A stretch of 64,000 nucleotides of DNA from DASYXZ01 sp035946625 (GTDB taxonomy: Bacteria; Acidobacteriota; Terriglobia; UBA7540), in contig DASYZE010000001.1 of assembly GCA_035946625.1 (NCBI GenBank), forward strand, positions 24,509 to 88,508, written 5' to 3'. Position numbers and translations under genes: made by a program. Of the stretch, positions 34,337 through 43,239 are shown in pieces. Under the pieces are notes generated by a model. That model was not told where the DNA came from, made no database searches, and saw only the letters and a program-made list of their open reading frames with translations. Within the stretch, counting starts at the first letter, position 1. Each line of letters starts with the position of its first letter.

Positions 34337-34720
34337 TTAGGGCCGAAAAACTTTCAGATCAAGGCCTGGGATAAAATCAAAATGTTTCCGGTTGCAGGTA
34401 GCCATTGGTTCGCCGCAGCCAAGGGCAGTGGCTGCGATCAAGACGTCCCCCATGCCGGGTCGGCGCGATAAGGCAAATTCCGCCATGATTTCCTGGGCCG
34501 CTTCGCTGATATCACGAGTCACAGGAAGAACCTCGACAAACCAACCCGCAATCAATTCTTGCAAGTCCAGGAGTTCCTGAAGGTCGCGGCACCCACGAAG
34601 GAGCTCAAGATGGGAAATCACGGAAATGTTTCTGTCAGCAGGCTCCACGGCTGCGGCAAAGCGCATTGCTCCGGGAAGCTTTCGCAGCATCCATACCACA
34701 ATGTCGGTGTCGAAGATCAA
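34337..34720 (-). CDS. VapC-type PIN-domain toxin
   Basis: This 127-residue PIN-domain ribonuclease has the acidic catalytic positions in MIFDTDIVVW (Asp4), SVISHLELLRG (Glu), and RRPGMGDVLIAATAL (Asp), and CNRKHFDFIPGL near the end, the usual VapC layout. VapC toxins cleave tRNA or rRNA when not bound by their antitoxin. The start ATG overlaps the antitoxin stop by 4 bases (34717-34720), so the two are coupled. The module lies between gyrB and gyrA, an unusual place in a replication gene block. Confidence 0.9.
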   Translation of the reverse strand: MIFDTDIVVWMLRKLPGAMRFAAAVEPADRNISVISHLELLRGCRDLQELLDLQELIAGWFVEVLPVTRDISEAAQEIMAEFALSRRPGMGDVLIAATALGCGEPMATCNRKHFDFIPGLDLKVFRP

Positions 34721-34959
34721 CGAACGTACCGTGGTTTCCGAATGTTCCTCAGCCAGGCATCAACATCCTTCATGTCCTCGCGATCAGCCCACATCCCAAT
34801 GGCGCGATATTCCGAAAGCTTCTTCTCCTTCCCGGAGTTAAGAGAGAGGAGCTTGGCCACCGGTTTGCCGCGCAAGGTCACTGTCAGCGTTCCAACCTGC
34901 TGCACTTTCTTCAGCACCTGCGAGGTTTTGAGCCTGAGCTGTTTCGCGGTTACCGTCAT
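34717..34959 (-). CDS. Phd/YefM-like antitoxin of the vapBC module
   Basis: This 80-residue protein opens with the type II antitoxin pattern MTVTAKQLRLKTSQVLKKVQQVGTLTVTLRGKPVAKLL, as in the Phd/YefM DNA-binding fold. Its C-terminal half (DREDMKDVDAWLRNIRK) would wrap the toxin. AAGGATGG serves as ribosome binding site. A perfect 12-bp palindrome just upstream should be its operator, so it probably represses its own promoter together with the toxin. Confidence 0.88.
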   Translation of the reverse strand: MTVTAKQLRLKTSQVLKKVQQVGTLTVTLRGKPVAKLLSLNSGKEKKLSEYRAIGMWADREDMKDVDAWLRNIRKPRYVR

Positions 34960-34976
34960 GCGTCACCATCCTTGCG

Positions 34977-35001
34977 AAGTGTACACTTCAGAGTATACAC
35001 T
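34977..35001 (-). promoter_or_regulatory. Promoter and palindromic operator of the vapBC module
   Basis: AAGTGTACACTT (34977-34988) is a perfect palindrome 17 bases before the antitoxin ATG. Next to it lies a near-copy containing AGTATACACTT, which on the minus strand supplies TATACT as a -10 element. An antitoxin bound to the palindrome would cover the transcription start, the usual autorepression layout. Confidence 0.6.
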
Positions 35002-35294
35002 TCATCCGTGGGCAACGCACCCTCCAAACTGGCGGTCGCGGACTCATTCACTCTTCTGGATTGGTGATTACTGGTCATCTCGAGCTTGAATCCCACCCGC
35101 CAACACCAAATCTAATTGTACCACGCCGACGCGTTATCGCAGGCTTTTGGGAAAGCCTCCATGCTCATGGATACTCAATTCCCTGCCGCTACTTATTCCT
35201 GGGCGGTTACCCCCGGCACGCGGTATGATAAGACAGTAGCCCAAATTGGCAGCGGCAAATAATCATAGTAAAAACAAAGCAGGACAGGAGATCT
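35002..35294. other. Intergenic region between vapBC and the 46-aa gene
   Basis: This divergent intergenic region has no supported gene. Near its right end, TTGGCA (35247-35252) is followed 17 bases later by TAAAAA, a weak promoter candidate for the small basic protein. Confidence 0.3.
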
Positions 35295-35435
35295 ATGTCA
35301 GCAAGAAATGGTGATAAAGCGAGGTTCGGCAAAGACCGAAAGCGGAAAATTGCCCAGCGCAAGCGCGATCGTGCCTTGCGCAAAGCTATGCATAACAAAA
35401 CGCTAAAAGCGGCTCCGCCTTCAACCGATGAATAA
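35295..35435 (+). CDS. 46-aa strongly basic small protein
   Basis: An ATG at 35295, preceded by AGGAG at a 5-base distance, opens a 46-codon frame ending in TAA at 35433-35435. The product starts MSARNGDKARFGKDRKRKI and is very rich in Arg and Lys (about 17 of the first 37 residues), followed by a short Pro/Ser/Asp/Glu tail. It looks like a small nucleic-acid- or ribosome-binding protein. It is read opposite to the surrounding gyrase genes. The ribosome binding site, composition and lack of frameshifts argue for a real gene too short for ordinary ORF calling. No named family is claimed. Confidence 0.65.
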   Translation: MSARNGDKARFGKDRKRKIAQRKRDRALRKAMHNKTLKAAPPSTDE

Positions 35436-35462
35436 GACTCCGGCACCAGACGAAGAACACAT

Positions 35463-37886
35463 TTAAATATCCAGGTTCTTCACTTCCAGGGCGTTTTCTT
35501 CGATGAAGTGGCGGCGCGGTTCGACGACGTCGCCCATGAGGATGGTGAAGATGGAGTCGGCTTCCACCTGGTCTTCCACGCGCACCTGAAGCAGGATGCG
35601 TTGCTCGGCGTCCATGGTGGTTTGCCAAAGCTGGTCGGGATTCATTTCGCCCAGACCCTTGAAGCGCTGCACGGTGAAGGCTTTTTTGCCGAGGGCCATC
35701 ACGTGATCGAGCAGCTCCTCGCGGCCCTCGATGTTGACCTTGTCGCCGTTCGAGGTGATGAGGAAGGGCGGCTTGTCGTTGGTGCGCACGCGGCGGTGCA
35801 GGTCAAGCAGGCGGCGGTAGTCGGCGGTGGAAACCAAGTCCCAATCGATCACCCGGTCTCCCAAGCTCTCGCTGGTGTAAGTGAGGGTGTAGAGGTTGTG
35901 TTCCGGGTCGAGCTTGACGGTGGTCTTAAAGCCTTCGGCCTTTAGCTCTTTGGCCACCTGTTCGAGCTTGTCCTTTTCCTCCAGTTCCGCCTTCTTGCCC
36001 AGCTCACTCTTGAGCATGGCGTTCACCGGACGCGCGTCGCCGATCCGCTTCTCCATTTTGTCAAAGAGCTCCACGTACTCGGCGAGCGCCATGAGGAAAT
36101 TGGTGAGGTCGCCGCCCTCCAGGCGTGTTTTCTGTTTGCCCTCGCCCATTTCCACGGCGTGGTCCTCAGTGGCGCGGCGCATCATTTCGCGGCGGAATTC
36201 CTTTTCGTCACGAATGTACTTCTGGCTCTTTCCTTTCTTGAAGAGATAGAGCGGCGGTTGGGCGATGTAGACGTGCCCACGCTCCACCAGCTCGCGCATT
36301 TGGCGGTAGAAGAACGTGAGCAGGAGGGAGCGAATGTGAGAGCCGTCCACGTCCGCGTCCGTCATGATGATCACTTTTGAATAACGCAGCTTGGTAACAT
36401 CGAAATCGTCTTTGCCAATGCCGGTGCCGAGGGCGGTGATGAGGGCGCGGATTTCCTCGTGGCCCAGCATTTTATCAAAGCGCGCTTTTTCGACGTTCAA
36501 AATCTTGCCGCGCAAGGGGAGAATGGCCTGGTAGCGGCGGTCGCGCCCCTGCTTGGCGGAACCGCCGGCGGACTCACCCTCGACAAGGAAAAGTTCGCAG
36601 CGTTCAGGATCCTTTTCCTGGCAATCGGCCAGTTTCCCGGGCAGGCCGCCCGAATCGAGAGCACCCTTGCGACGCGTCAACTCGCGGGCTTTGCGCGCGG
36701 CTTCGCGGGCGCGCGCGGCGTCAATGGATTTGGCACAAATTTTGCGGCCGACGGTGGGGTTTTTCTCAAAGTTTTCCATCAGCTTCTCGTAAACGAAGCT
36801 GGCCACCGTGCTCTGAATGTCACTGTTCAGCTTGCCTTTGGTCTGGCCTTCAAACTGGGGTTGCGGCAGCTTCACGCTGATCACGGCCACCAAGCCCTCG
36901 CGAACGTCTTCACCTTGCAGGTTTTCCTTTACGTCTTTGAAGAGCGATTGGTTTTGCCCGAACTGATTGATGGCCCGGGTGAGCGCCGAGCGGAATCCGG
37001 AAAGGTGAGTGCCGCCATCGACGGTGTTGATGTTATTGGCGAAACAAAAGACAGTCTCGGCGTACCCATCGTTATACTGAAGGGCGAACTCCATGGAAAC
37101 GTCGTCCTTCTCCGCTTCGCCGTAAATGGGCGTGGCGTGCAAGACTTCTTTGTTCTTGTTCAGGTGTTTAATGAACTCGGAGATTCCGCCGGTATAGTGA
37201 AAATCCGCCTGCTTGTTGCTGCGCTCGTCTTTTAAGCGGATGGTCAAGCCCTTGTTCAGGAACGATAACTCGCGCAGGCGCTGGGCCAGGGTGTCGTAAT
37301 TAAACTCGATGGTGTCGAAAATTTTTGAGTCAGGGAGAAAAGTGATTTTGGTCCCGCGGCGCTCGGTCTTGCCCGTTTTTTTCAGGGGCGCCAGGGGCTT
37401 GCCGCGCTCGTAGGACTGCTCCCAGGTGTAGTGGATTGGATCTTTGCCGCTCTCACGCCATATTTCCAGGTCCAGCCACTCGGCGAGCGCATTCACCACG
37501 GAGACGCCGACGCCGTGCAGCCCGCCGGAAACCTTGTAACTTTCGGTATCAAATTTTCCGCCCGCGTGCAGCACCGTCATCACCACTTCGGCGGCGGAGC
37601 GGCCTTCCTCCTTGTGGATATCCACAGGGATACCGCGCCCATTGTCGATCACGGTCACGGAATTATCGGAATGCACGGTGACGTCAATCTTGTCGCACTG
37701 CCCCGCCAGGGCTTCGTCCACGGCGTTATCCACGACTTCCCAAACGAGGTGGTGAAGGCCTGTCTGACCCGTGGAGCCAATGTACATCGCCGGCCGCTTT
37801 TGGACCGCCTCCAGGCCGCCGAGCACCTTGATGCTCGCTGCGTCGTAATTCTGGCTTGCCGCCTTTTTCTTTTCAGTTTCCGCCAC
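35463..37886 (-). CDS. gyrB: DNA gyrase subunit B
   Basis: GyrB is the ATPase subunit of DNA gyrase. The protein (807 residues from GTG 37886) has the GHKL ATPase parts (KRPAMYIGSTG, HHLVWEVVDNAVDEAL, DNGRGIPVDIH, GGLHGVGVSVVNALAEWL), the transducer domain, and the TOPRIM region with FLVEGESAGGSAKQGRDRRYQAILPLRGKILNVEKAR and the metal-binding TDADVDGSHI. The C-terminus has QRFKGLGEMNPDQLWQTTMD. An insert of about 150 residues between TOPRIM and the tail (KKAELEEKDKLEQVAKEL...) corresponds to that of larger GyrBs. A TTG six codons upstream (37904) is also in frame; the GTG was chosen because GGAGG lies before it. Confidence 0.96.
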   Translation of the reverse strand: MAETEKKKAASQNYDAASIKVLGGLEAVQKRPAMYIGSTGQTGLHHLVWEVVDNAVDEALAGQCDKIDVTVHSDNSVTVIDNGRGIPVDIHKEEGRSAAEVVMTVLHAGGKFDTESYKVSGGLHGVGVSVVNALAEWLDLEIWRESGKDPIHYTWEQSYERGKPLAPLKKTGKTERRGTKITFLPDSKIFDTIEFNYDTLAQRLRELSFLNKGLTIRLKDERSNKQADFHYTGGISEFIKHLNKNKEVLHATPIYGEAEKDDVSMEFALQYNDGYAETVFCFANNINTVDGGTHLSGFRSALTRAINQFGQNQSLFKDVKENLQGEDVREGLVAVISVKLPQPQFEGQTKGKLNSDIQSTVASFVYEKLMENFEKNPTVGRKICAKSIDAARAREAARKARELTRRKGALDSGGLPGKLADCQEKDPERCELFLVEGESAGGSAKQGRDRRYQAILPLRGKILNVEKARFDKMLGHEEIRALITALGTGIGKDDFDVTKLRYSKVIIMTDADVDGSHIRSLLLTFFYRQMRELVERGHVYIAQPPLYLFKKGKSQKYIRDEKEFRREMMRRATEDHAVEMGEGKQKTRLEGGDLTNFLMALAEYVELFDKMEKRIGDARPVNAMLKSELGKKAELEEKDKLEQVAKELKAEGFKTTVKLDPEHNLYTLTYTSESLGDRVIDWDLVSTADYRRLLDLHRRVRTNDKPPFLITSNGDKVNIEGREELLDHVMALGKKAFTVQRFKGLGEMNPDQLWQTTMDAEQRILLQVRVEDQVEADSIFTILMGDVVEPRRHFIEENALEVKNLDI

Positions 37887-37990
37887 TAGATCCCCAACCT
37901 CCAAACTCTTTCGATTTTCAAATCACGGCTGGCGCCTGGTCTCCGCTCAATCGCTGAGCGCTCCGCCGCAAAACGCCTTACACCAAAAGA

Positions 37991-38017
37991 CCGGCAGAAA
38001 AAGTAAATCCCTGCCGG
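37991..38017 (-). terminator. Possible terminator or attenuator hairpin between dnaN and gyrB
   Basis: CCGGCAG (37991-37997) pairs with CTGCCGG (38011-38017) across a 13-base loop. On the minus strand the stem is followed by TCTTTTGG, a weak U-tract. It lies after the dnaN stop and before gyrB. Confidence 0.35.
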
Positions 38018-38067
38018 CCTCGAGCCATCGAACTCCCTGTGGTGGAATCGACCCATCACGCGCTTTC

Positions 38068-39183
38068 TCAAATCCTCATGGGCATGACCACATAACGATA
38101 GCGGTACTCTTCCTCGTCGCCGGGGCGAAACTGGCCGGCACTCTGTTCGTCTTTCAATTCCAGGCGAATCTTGCCGCCCTCGCCCACCACATTCAGGAAG
38201 TCCAACAGGTACTGGTAATCGAAACCGATCTGGAGAGCCTCGTGGGGAAATTTCGCATCCAAAATATCATGCGCCTCGCCATACTCACCGCTCGATGAAT
38301 AAACCTCTAATTTGTCTTTATCGAGTTGAAGGCGGATGGCGCGCGACCGCTCATCGGCGAGCAGGGCGACGCGCCGGATGGCGGCGGTGATGGCGTCCTT
38401 CTCCAGTTCGACCGTTTTCTTGTTGTCGCGGGGGAGAACCGCCTCGTAGTTCGGGAATTGCCCGGTTAACATTCGGGAGATCAGGACTCGCTCGCCCACC
38501 GAGAAATAAAGATGACTGTCGTCCTTGGAGAACTGAACAAGGGCAGCCTCATCGGCTTCCGGAAGAAGGCGCTGGAGTTCTGCCATCGCCTTCTTGGGGA
38601 TCAGAACGCGTAGTTCATTCGAAAGGCCCGCAATCGGCGTCTGTTTTTCGACCATAGCCAGACGATGCCCGTCCGTGGCCACCATGGCGACGCTATCAGG
38701 CTTTAGCAGTAAAAGGGCTCCATTCAGCGTGTAGCGCGATTCTTCACTGGAGATGGCGAAAATGGTCTTTTGAATCATGCCAGTAAAAACGCTGGCCGGA
38801 ATTGCCGCCAGGGTTTTGGGGGCTGCCGGAAGCACCGGAAAGCTGTCTTTCGCCATGCCCACCAACTTGAAGGCGGAGCGTTCGCAGTTCACCTGAACCC
38901 AGTGGTTCTCTAGAACTTTGAATTTTATTTCCGCTTCGGGCAGGGAGCGGACAATTTCCAGCAGGCGCTTCGCCGGAATAGTCCCCGACCCCTCTTTCTT
39001 GACCTTGGCCGGACAACCGCAACGAATGCCCAATTCCAAATCGGTGGCGCTAATCCGCAGATTTGACTCAGCGGCCTCGATCAATAGGTTGGATAGGATT
39101 GGAATGGTGGTCTTTCGTTCCACCACTCCCTGGGTAAGGTTTAATTCACTCAAAAGATCTGACTTCTGAACTGAGAATTCCAT
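38068..39183 (-). CDS. dnaN: DNA polymerase III sliding clamp (beta subunit)
   Basis: The clamp encircles DNA and tethers the replicative polymerase. The 371-residue protein has the three-domain clamp layout: MEFSVQKSDLLSELNLTQGVVERKTTIPILSNLLIEA at the start, ATDLELGIRC, a middle domain with YTLNGALLLL and ATDGHRLAMVE, and a C-terminal domain ending in the conserved YRYVVMPMRI that forms part of the peptide-binding pocket. Length is typical. It follows dnaA on the same strand, as in most bacterial origin regions. Confidence 0.97.
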   Translation of the reverse strand: MEFSVQKSDLLSELNLTQGVVERKTTIPILSNLLIEAAESNLRISATDLELGIRCGCPAKVKKEGSGTIPAKRLLEIVRSLPEAEIKFKVLENHWVQVNCERSAFKLVGMAKDSFPVLPAAPKTLAAIPASVFTGMIQKTIFAISSEESRYTLNGALLLLKPDSVAMVATDGHRLAMVEKQTPIAGLSNELRVLIPKKAMAELQRLLPEADEAALVQFSKDDSHLYFSVGERVLISRMLTGQFPNYEAVLPRDNKKTVELEKDAITAAIRRVALLADERSRAIRLQLDKDKLEVYSSSGEYGEAHDILDAKFPHEALQIGFDYQYLLDFLNVVGEGGKIRLELKDEQSAGQFRPGDEEEYRYRYVVMPMRI

Positions 39184-39387
39184 AGGTTTAATATCCTACC
39201 AGAATCGTATTAGTAGTAGTGCCTGTGAATTTGTGGAAAAGTCAAAAAAGAATTGAAACCAATCCGGTTGCCGATTCTGACTTTGTGAATGTAACTATCC
39301 TTCCTGTGAATCCCTGTGCAAAAATCGCACCTTTTAAATCGATTCACAAGTCTTCGACAGAATCCATTTGTCGATAACACGCTAAAG
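39184..39387. other. Candidate oriC between dnaA and dnaN
   Basis: This A+T-rich, 204-bp region holds DnaA-box-like sequences. On the minus strand TTTTCCACA (39232-39240) and TTATCGACA (39369-39377) each match TTATCCACA at 8 of 9 bases. TGTGAAT or its complement appears at 39224, 39284, 39305 and 39342. Position between dnaA and dnaN, box density and A+T content make it the best oriC candidate in the window. Confidence 0.55.
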
Positions 39388-40710
39388 TCAACGGAGAGCG
39401 TCACTCAGCTTGTTGATAATTCTGTTTAAATCTTTATCCGCCTTGCGTTGGTGCCCGATTTTGTTGATCGAGTGCAGAACGGTGGTATGGTGCTTACCTC
39501 CGAACTCTCTTCCGATCTGCGGCAAGGAGGCGGTGGTCAACTCTTTGGTCAGAAACATGGCGATCTGCCGCGGGTAAGCGACCGCGTGGCTATTGTTCTT
39601 GGCCTTCAGTTGGGAAACGGTCAAGCCGAATTCCTGGCATACCGTCCTCTGGATGTTTTCAATGGAGACCCGCCGTTCTTGTAAATCCACTAGATTCTTG
39701 AGAATCTGCTGGGCCATCCCCAAAGAGATTTCGGCGCCGGTGAGCGATGAATAGGCGATCAGGCGGATCAACGCGCCTTCCAGGTCCCTAATGCTGGACT
39801 TGATGCGAGTGGCGATGAAAATGGCCACGTTATCCGGCAAAGTGACGTTTTGAGATTCGCTTTTCTTGGCCAGGATCGCCAGTTTGGTTTCAAGGTCGGC
39901 CGGTTGCAGGTCAGCAGTGAGTCCCCAGGCAAAACGTGAGCGGAGCCTTTCTTCCAACCCAGGAATCTCCTTGGGCGTGCAGTCGCTTGAAATCACCACC
40001 TGCTTTTGGGCTTCATAAAGGGCGTTGAAAGTGTGGAAGAACTCCTCCTGGGTGCGCTCCTTGCCGGCGATGAACTCAATGTCGTCAATCAAGAGAACGT
40101 CCACCGTCCGGTATTTATCGCGGAAGGAGATCATGCGGTCATAGCGGAGCGAATTGATAACCTCGTTGGTGAACCTCTCGGACGAGACATAAGCCAAACG
40201 CATGTCTTTGGAGTGGCTCTTGATCATGTGGCCCACGGCTTGCATTAGGTGCGTCTTGCCGAGGCCAACTCCCCCATACAGGAAAAGCGGGTTGTAGGCT
40301 TTGGAAGGCTGCTCGGCGACGGCGCGCGCGGCGGCATGAGCAAACTGGTTGCACGAACCCACCACAAACGTGTCAAAGGTGTAACGCGGATTCAGCTCGT
40401 GATCCACCGAGGCGAAGTCCAGCTTTCCCTGCATCGACTTTTGTTTGCCGTTTTCAGGGCCCTTTTTCTCTCCGCTCTCCTCAAAGACGTAACGAATTTC
40501 GCGGAAGTCAAGCTTAAGGCGTTCCAGGGCTTCCTTGATGTGGGTGGCGTAATGCTCCTGAATCCACTCCTGGAATTCGCGGTTGGGAACGCGCACCATC
40601 AACGTGCCGCCTTCCTCACGCTCGAAGCTGGTGGGACGCAGCCAGGTCTGGTAACTCTGGGTGTTTACTTTAGTCTTGAGAAAGTTCAGGATTTCTTGCC
40701 AAGCGTTCAT
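39388..40710 (-). CDS. dnaA: Chromosomal replication initiator DnaA
   Basis: DnaA binds DnaA boxes at oriC, melts the origin and loads the helicase. The 440-residue protein has all four domains: N-terminal interaction domain (WQEILNFLKTKVNTQSYQTWLRP), a variable linker, the AAA+ domain with Walker A LYGGVGLGKTHL (residues 144-155), Walker B VDVLLIDDIEF and sensor II region SSIRDLEGALIRL, and the C-terminal DNA-binding domain with the signature IGREFGGKHHTTVLHS. The ATG at 40710 is right for the family. No rpmH-rnpA-yidC set lies upstream; the next gene is unrelated to that usual arrangement. Confidence 0.97.
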   Translation of the reverse strand: MNAWQEILNFLKTKVNTQSYQTWLRPTSFEREEGGTLMVRVPNREFQEWIQEHYATHIKEALERLKLDFREIRYVFEESGEKKGPENGKQKSMQGKLDFASVDHELNPRYTFDTFVVGSCNQFAHAAARAVAEQPSKAYNPLFLYGGVGLGKTHLMQAVGHMIKSHSKDMRLAYVSSERFTNEVINSLRYDRMISFRDKYRTVDVLLIDDIEFIAGKERTQEEFFHTFNALYEAQKQVVISSDCTPKEIPGLEERLRSRFAWGLTADLQPADLETKLAILAKKSESQNVTLPDNVAIFIATRIKSSIRDLEGALIRLIAYSSLTGAEISLGMAQQILKNLVDLQERRVSIENIQRTVCQEFGLTVSQLKAKNNSHAVAYPRQIAMFLTKELTTASLPQIGREFGGKHHTTVLHSINKIGHQRKADKDLNRIINKLSDALR

Positions 40711-41036
40711 GGCGGAGTCTACCAGGTTTATGGATAATCGGCCGCGCCGGGTCAGCCCGAAGTCTTACCGACACGCGCCCCCCAAGGAGCAGTTCCCTGA
40801 GTAAGGGATCTTAACGTCCCGCGAAATTCCCTTGGGTCCCTGCGCCGTTATTTTTGGCTTGAGGCGTAACGAACAAGGAGATCTTCCGTATCAGAAATTT
40901 TCCGTTCGAAACATCTACTATAACATAAAAAGAAAGAGCAAGCTAATCGCGCGGACGGCTTAATGGATCAGATTGGGTTTCCGTAATCGAGTATTCCGGT
41001 GTGCATCGTCATTCTCCACTCCCCGTCAACCCTCGC
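40711..41036. other. dnaA upstream region
   Basis: No gene is seen. The minus-strand sequence TTATCCATA at 40728-40737 differs from the DnaA box in one base and lies about 17 bases before the dnaA start, suggesting autoregulation. An A+T-rich stretch at 40905-40950 could hold the promoter. Around 40775-40835 the sequence shows only weak self-complementarity. Confidence 0.45.
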
Positions 41037-41402
41037 TTAAACCTTCCAGACCCTTCCTTTCCAATGAAAGTCCATTCCATCGTGCGTGCTCCATAAGGTG
41101 TCGACATCGACCACGACAAATGCGGCGTCTTCCATCCTGGATTCTTCAATCCGGCTAATCGCCTGGCGATTGTGGATCAGCCTGTGGGTGGCAAAAAGAT
41201 GGCGCCAGGAGTTTCCCCAACTTTCTCGATTGAACCTGCCGAGTTCCATTAACCACTCGATTGGATCGTGCGACTTTGGTGTTGGAGGCCACGGCCACAT
41301 CATGCCGGGATGGAATAGTGAAAGGAGCATTTCGACGTCTTGCGTATCCCGGGCGAGGATCTCTTTATTCACCACTTCGGTAATTTGCCGGGCTGCGGTC
41401 AT
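41037..41402 (-). CDS. SnoaL/NTF2-like protein (DUF4440 type)
   Basis: The 121-residue protein fits the cone-shaped NTF2-like fold: helix MTAARQITEVVNKEILARDTQDVEMLLSLFHPGMMWPWPP, then alternating strands (SRMEDAAFVVVDVDTLWSTHDGMDFHWKGRVWKV). Members act as small isomerases or hydrolases or simply bind ligands; the catalytic residues are not fixed, so no reaction can be assigned. It is downstream of and on the same strand as the S10 peptidase gene, about 60 bases apart, so co-transcription is plausible. Confidence 0.72.
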   Translation of the reverse strand: MTAARQITEVVNKEILARDTQDVEMLLSLFHPGMMWPWPPTPKSHDPIEWLMELGRFNRESWGNSWRHLFATHRLIHNRQAISRIEESRMEDAAFVVVDVDTLWSTHDGMDFHWKGRVWKV

Positions 41403-41460
41403 GACGCAATCCCATAAGGCCGATAAAGTCCTTTTGAACTTCTCGGCTGCATGGAGTGGC

Positions 41461-43041
41461 TTATTTGGCTGCGGATTTCATAAACGACGCAACTTCCTGC
41501 CTGAGCTTGTCCAAAGATTTGGCATCGATGTAGACCATGTGTCCCGCTTCGAACCGCCCGGTCGTAATGTTACCTCGCAAAGCATGGTCGAGGCCGAGGT
41601 GGGCCAAAGTGTACTCCACGGCATAGAATGGGGTGGCGAGATCGTAGTAGCCTTCGGCCACAAACACCTTCATGTATTTGTTTTTGACAAAAGCCGTGCG
41701 CAGTTGCGGGCTGACGTTGGGGAAGCCCTGGCCCGCCGATCCCCAGTCCCATCCCCTGAGTCCTCCGCCCAAAATGTAATACTGCCGGTCGGTCTTGTAA
41801 CCGAGATCGGCGCGAACGTAGTTGTTAAACACGGAAGTGAAGGGCGGACGAATGACGGCCTCGCTCGGGTCGTAGTTGGGCGCCTCGGAAATACCCGACT
41901 CGTCGATGCCCTCAAACCGGCTGTCCAGGCGGCCTACCGTGCGGTTTTGATCGCGCAGCAGCTCCTTGCAGAATTCCCACTGCTTCACCCGCAGGTTGGC
42001 CTGGTCGATGTAGCTTTTTGGGAGGCCGGTGTAACGCGAGAGGTGATCGATCACCGACTGCCGCTCCGCAGGCGAGATCCCGTCGCCTTTGGCCAGCGCC
42101 AGGGCATACTCGTTGGAAGCCCATTGCTCGACTTCAGGAAGAATCTTAGCCACATCCTGCTGCTCCAAATCCGGCGAAAGCTTTTTGTGGTACCACGCCG
42201 TGGCGGCGTAGTTGGGGAGATAGAGGACGTAGGGCAGGTCGTTGCCCTGGGTGAACTCCAGCGTTTCGAAATTGAGCACGGTGGAAACCAGCACAATGCC
42301 ATTCACTGCGATCCCGTTGTTAACCAGGTAGCCGGAGAGGCCGGCCGCGCGCGTAGTGCCATAGCTTTCACCGGCAAGAAACAGGGGTGACATCCAGCGC
42401 TCGTTGCGTGATAGGTAGAGCCGGATGAACTGGCCCACTGACGCGATATCCCCTTGAACGCTCCAGAATTTCTTGCCCAATTCTTTTTTCATCGCCCGGC
42501 TGTAACCGGTGCCCACGGGATCGATAAAAACAAGGTCGGTCTGATCCAGCCAGGTATCCTGGTTGTCCTCCAGCTCAAAGGGAGGGTGCGGCATGTCTCC
42601 ATCGGGCATTAACTTGACCTTTCTCGGGCCGATGGCGCCCATGTGCAGCCAAACGGAGGACGATCCCGGCCCACCGTTGAAGCAGAAGGTCAGCGGGCGG
42701 GCGCGGGCGTTGGGCGGATTGTCCAGGGTATATGCAATGAAAAAAATGTGGGCTTCGGTGTTGCCGTCATCGTCCGAGATGGGCATCATGCCCGTGGTCG
42801 CCGTGTACTTCAGCGAGGCCCCGTGGACATGGATCTCATGGTGAGTGACCACCGGCGGCTTGTCGTCTTCCTTGTTTTTTTCCTCCTTCGCTTTCTCTTC
42901 CTTCTTCCCTGCCGCGGGTTGCCCGGCCGTTGACGCCGCGGTCGCCGTGGTTTCCTGGGACCGCTCTTCCTGTTGTGCGGCCGCAGACAGACCGAACCCA
43001 GCCAGCAGCCCAAGCATTATCAAAAACCGGATATAGCGCAT
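41461..43041 (-). CDS. Secreted S10 serine carboxypeptidase-like peptidase
   Basis: The 526-residue protein starts at the ATG at 43041 behind GAGGAGG and opens a signal peptide (RYIRFLIMLGLLAGFGLSAAAQ). A charged Lys/Glu-rich low-complexity linker follows. The peptidase body has the S10 motifs FCFNGGPGSSSVW (near residue 124), the nucleophile in LAGESYGTTRAAG (near 224), EGYYDLATPF (Asp, near 465) and TGRFEAGHMVY (His, near 498). Such enzymes remove C-terminal residues and work in acid, which fits secretion from a soil acidobacterium. An ATG 16 codons upstream gives an implausibly long N-region. Confidence 0.9.
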   Translation of the reverse strand: MRYIRFLIMLGLLAGFGLSAAAQQEERSQETTATAASTAGQPAAGKKEEKAKEEKNKEDDKPPVVTHHEIHVHGASLKYTATTGMMPISDDDGNTEAHIFFIAYTLDNPPNARARPLTFCFNGGPGSSSVWLHMGAIGPRKVKLMPDGDMPHPPFELEDNQDTWLDQTDLVFIDPVGTGYSRAMKKELGKKFWSVQGDIASVGQFIRLYLSRNERWMSPLFLAGESYGTTRAAGLSGYLVNNGIAVNGIVLVSTVLNFETLEFTQGNDLPYVLYLPNYAATAWYHKKLSPDLEQQDVAKILPEVEQWASNEYALALAKGDGISPAERQSVIDHLSRYTGLPKSYIDQANLRVKQWEFCKELLRDQNRTVGRLDSRFEGIDESGISEAPNYDPSEAVIRPPFTSVFNNYVRADLGYKTDRQYYILGGGLRGWDWGSAGQGFPNVSPQLRTAFVKNKYMKVFVAEGYYDLATPFYAVEYTLAHLGLDHALRGNITTGRFEAGHMVYIDAKSLDKLRQEVASFMKSAAK

Positions 43042-43239
43042 TGTCCCTCCTCGATTAAAGTGGGCCATCATGCCACTTTCGGGCGTCATAGGACAAGGGC
43101 CTGGGGAAAAACTTTTGCCACCCCCTGGGTCAGGACGCGAAACGCATCAGCAAAAAATGATACATTGGTGACGCTACTATGTTTTGGGCGGCAGGCGGAT
43201 GCCTGAAGTGGCGCATCAAATTTCCCGAAGGGGTCGAGC

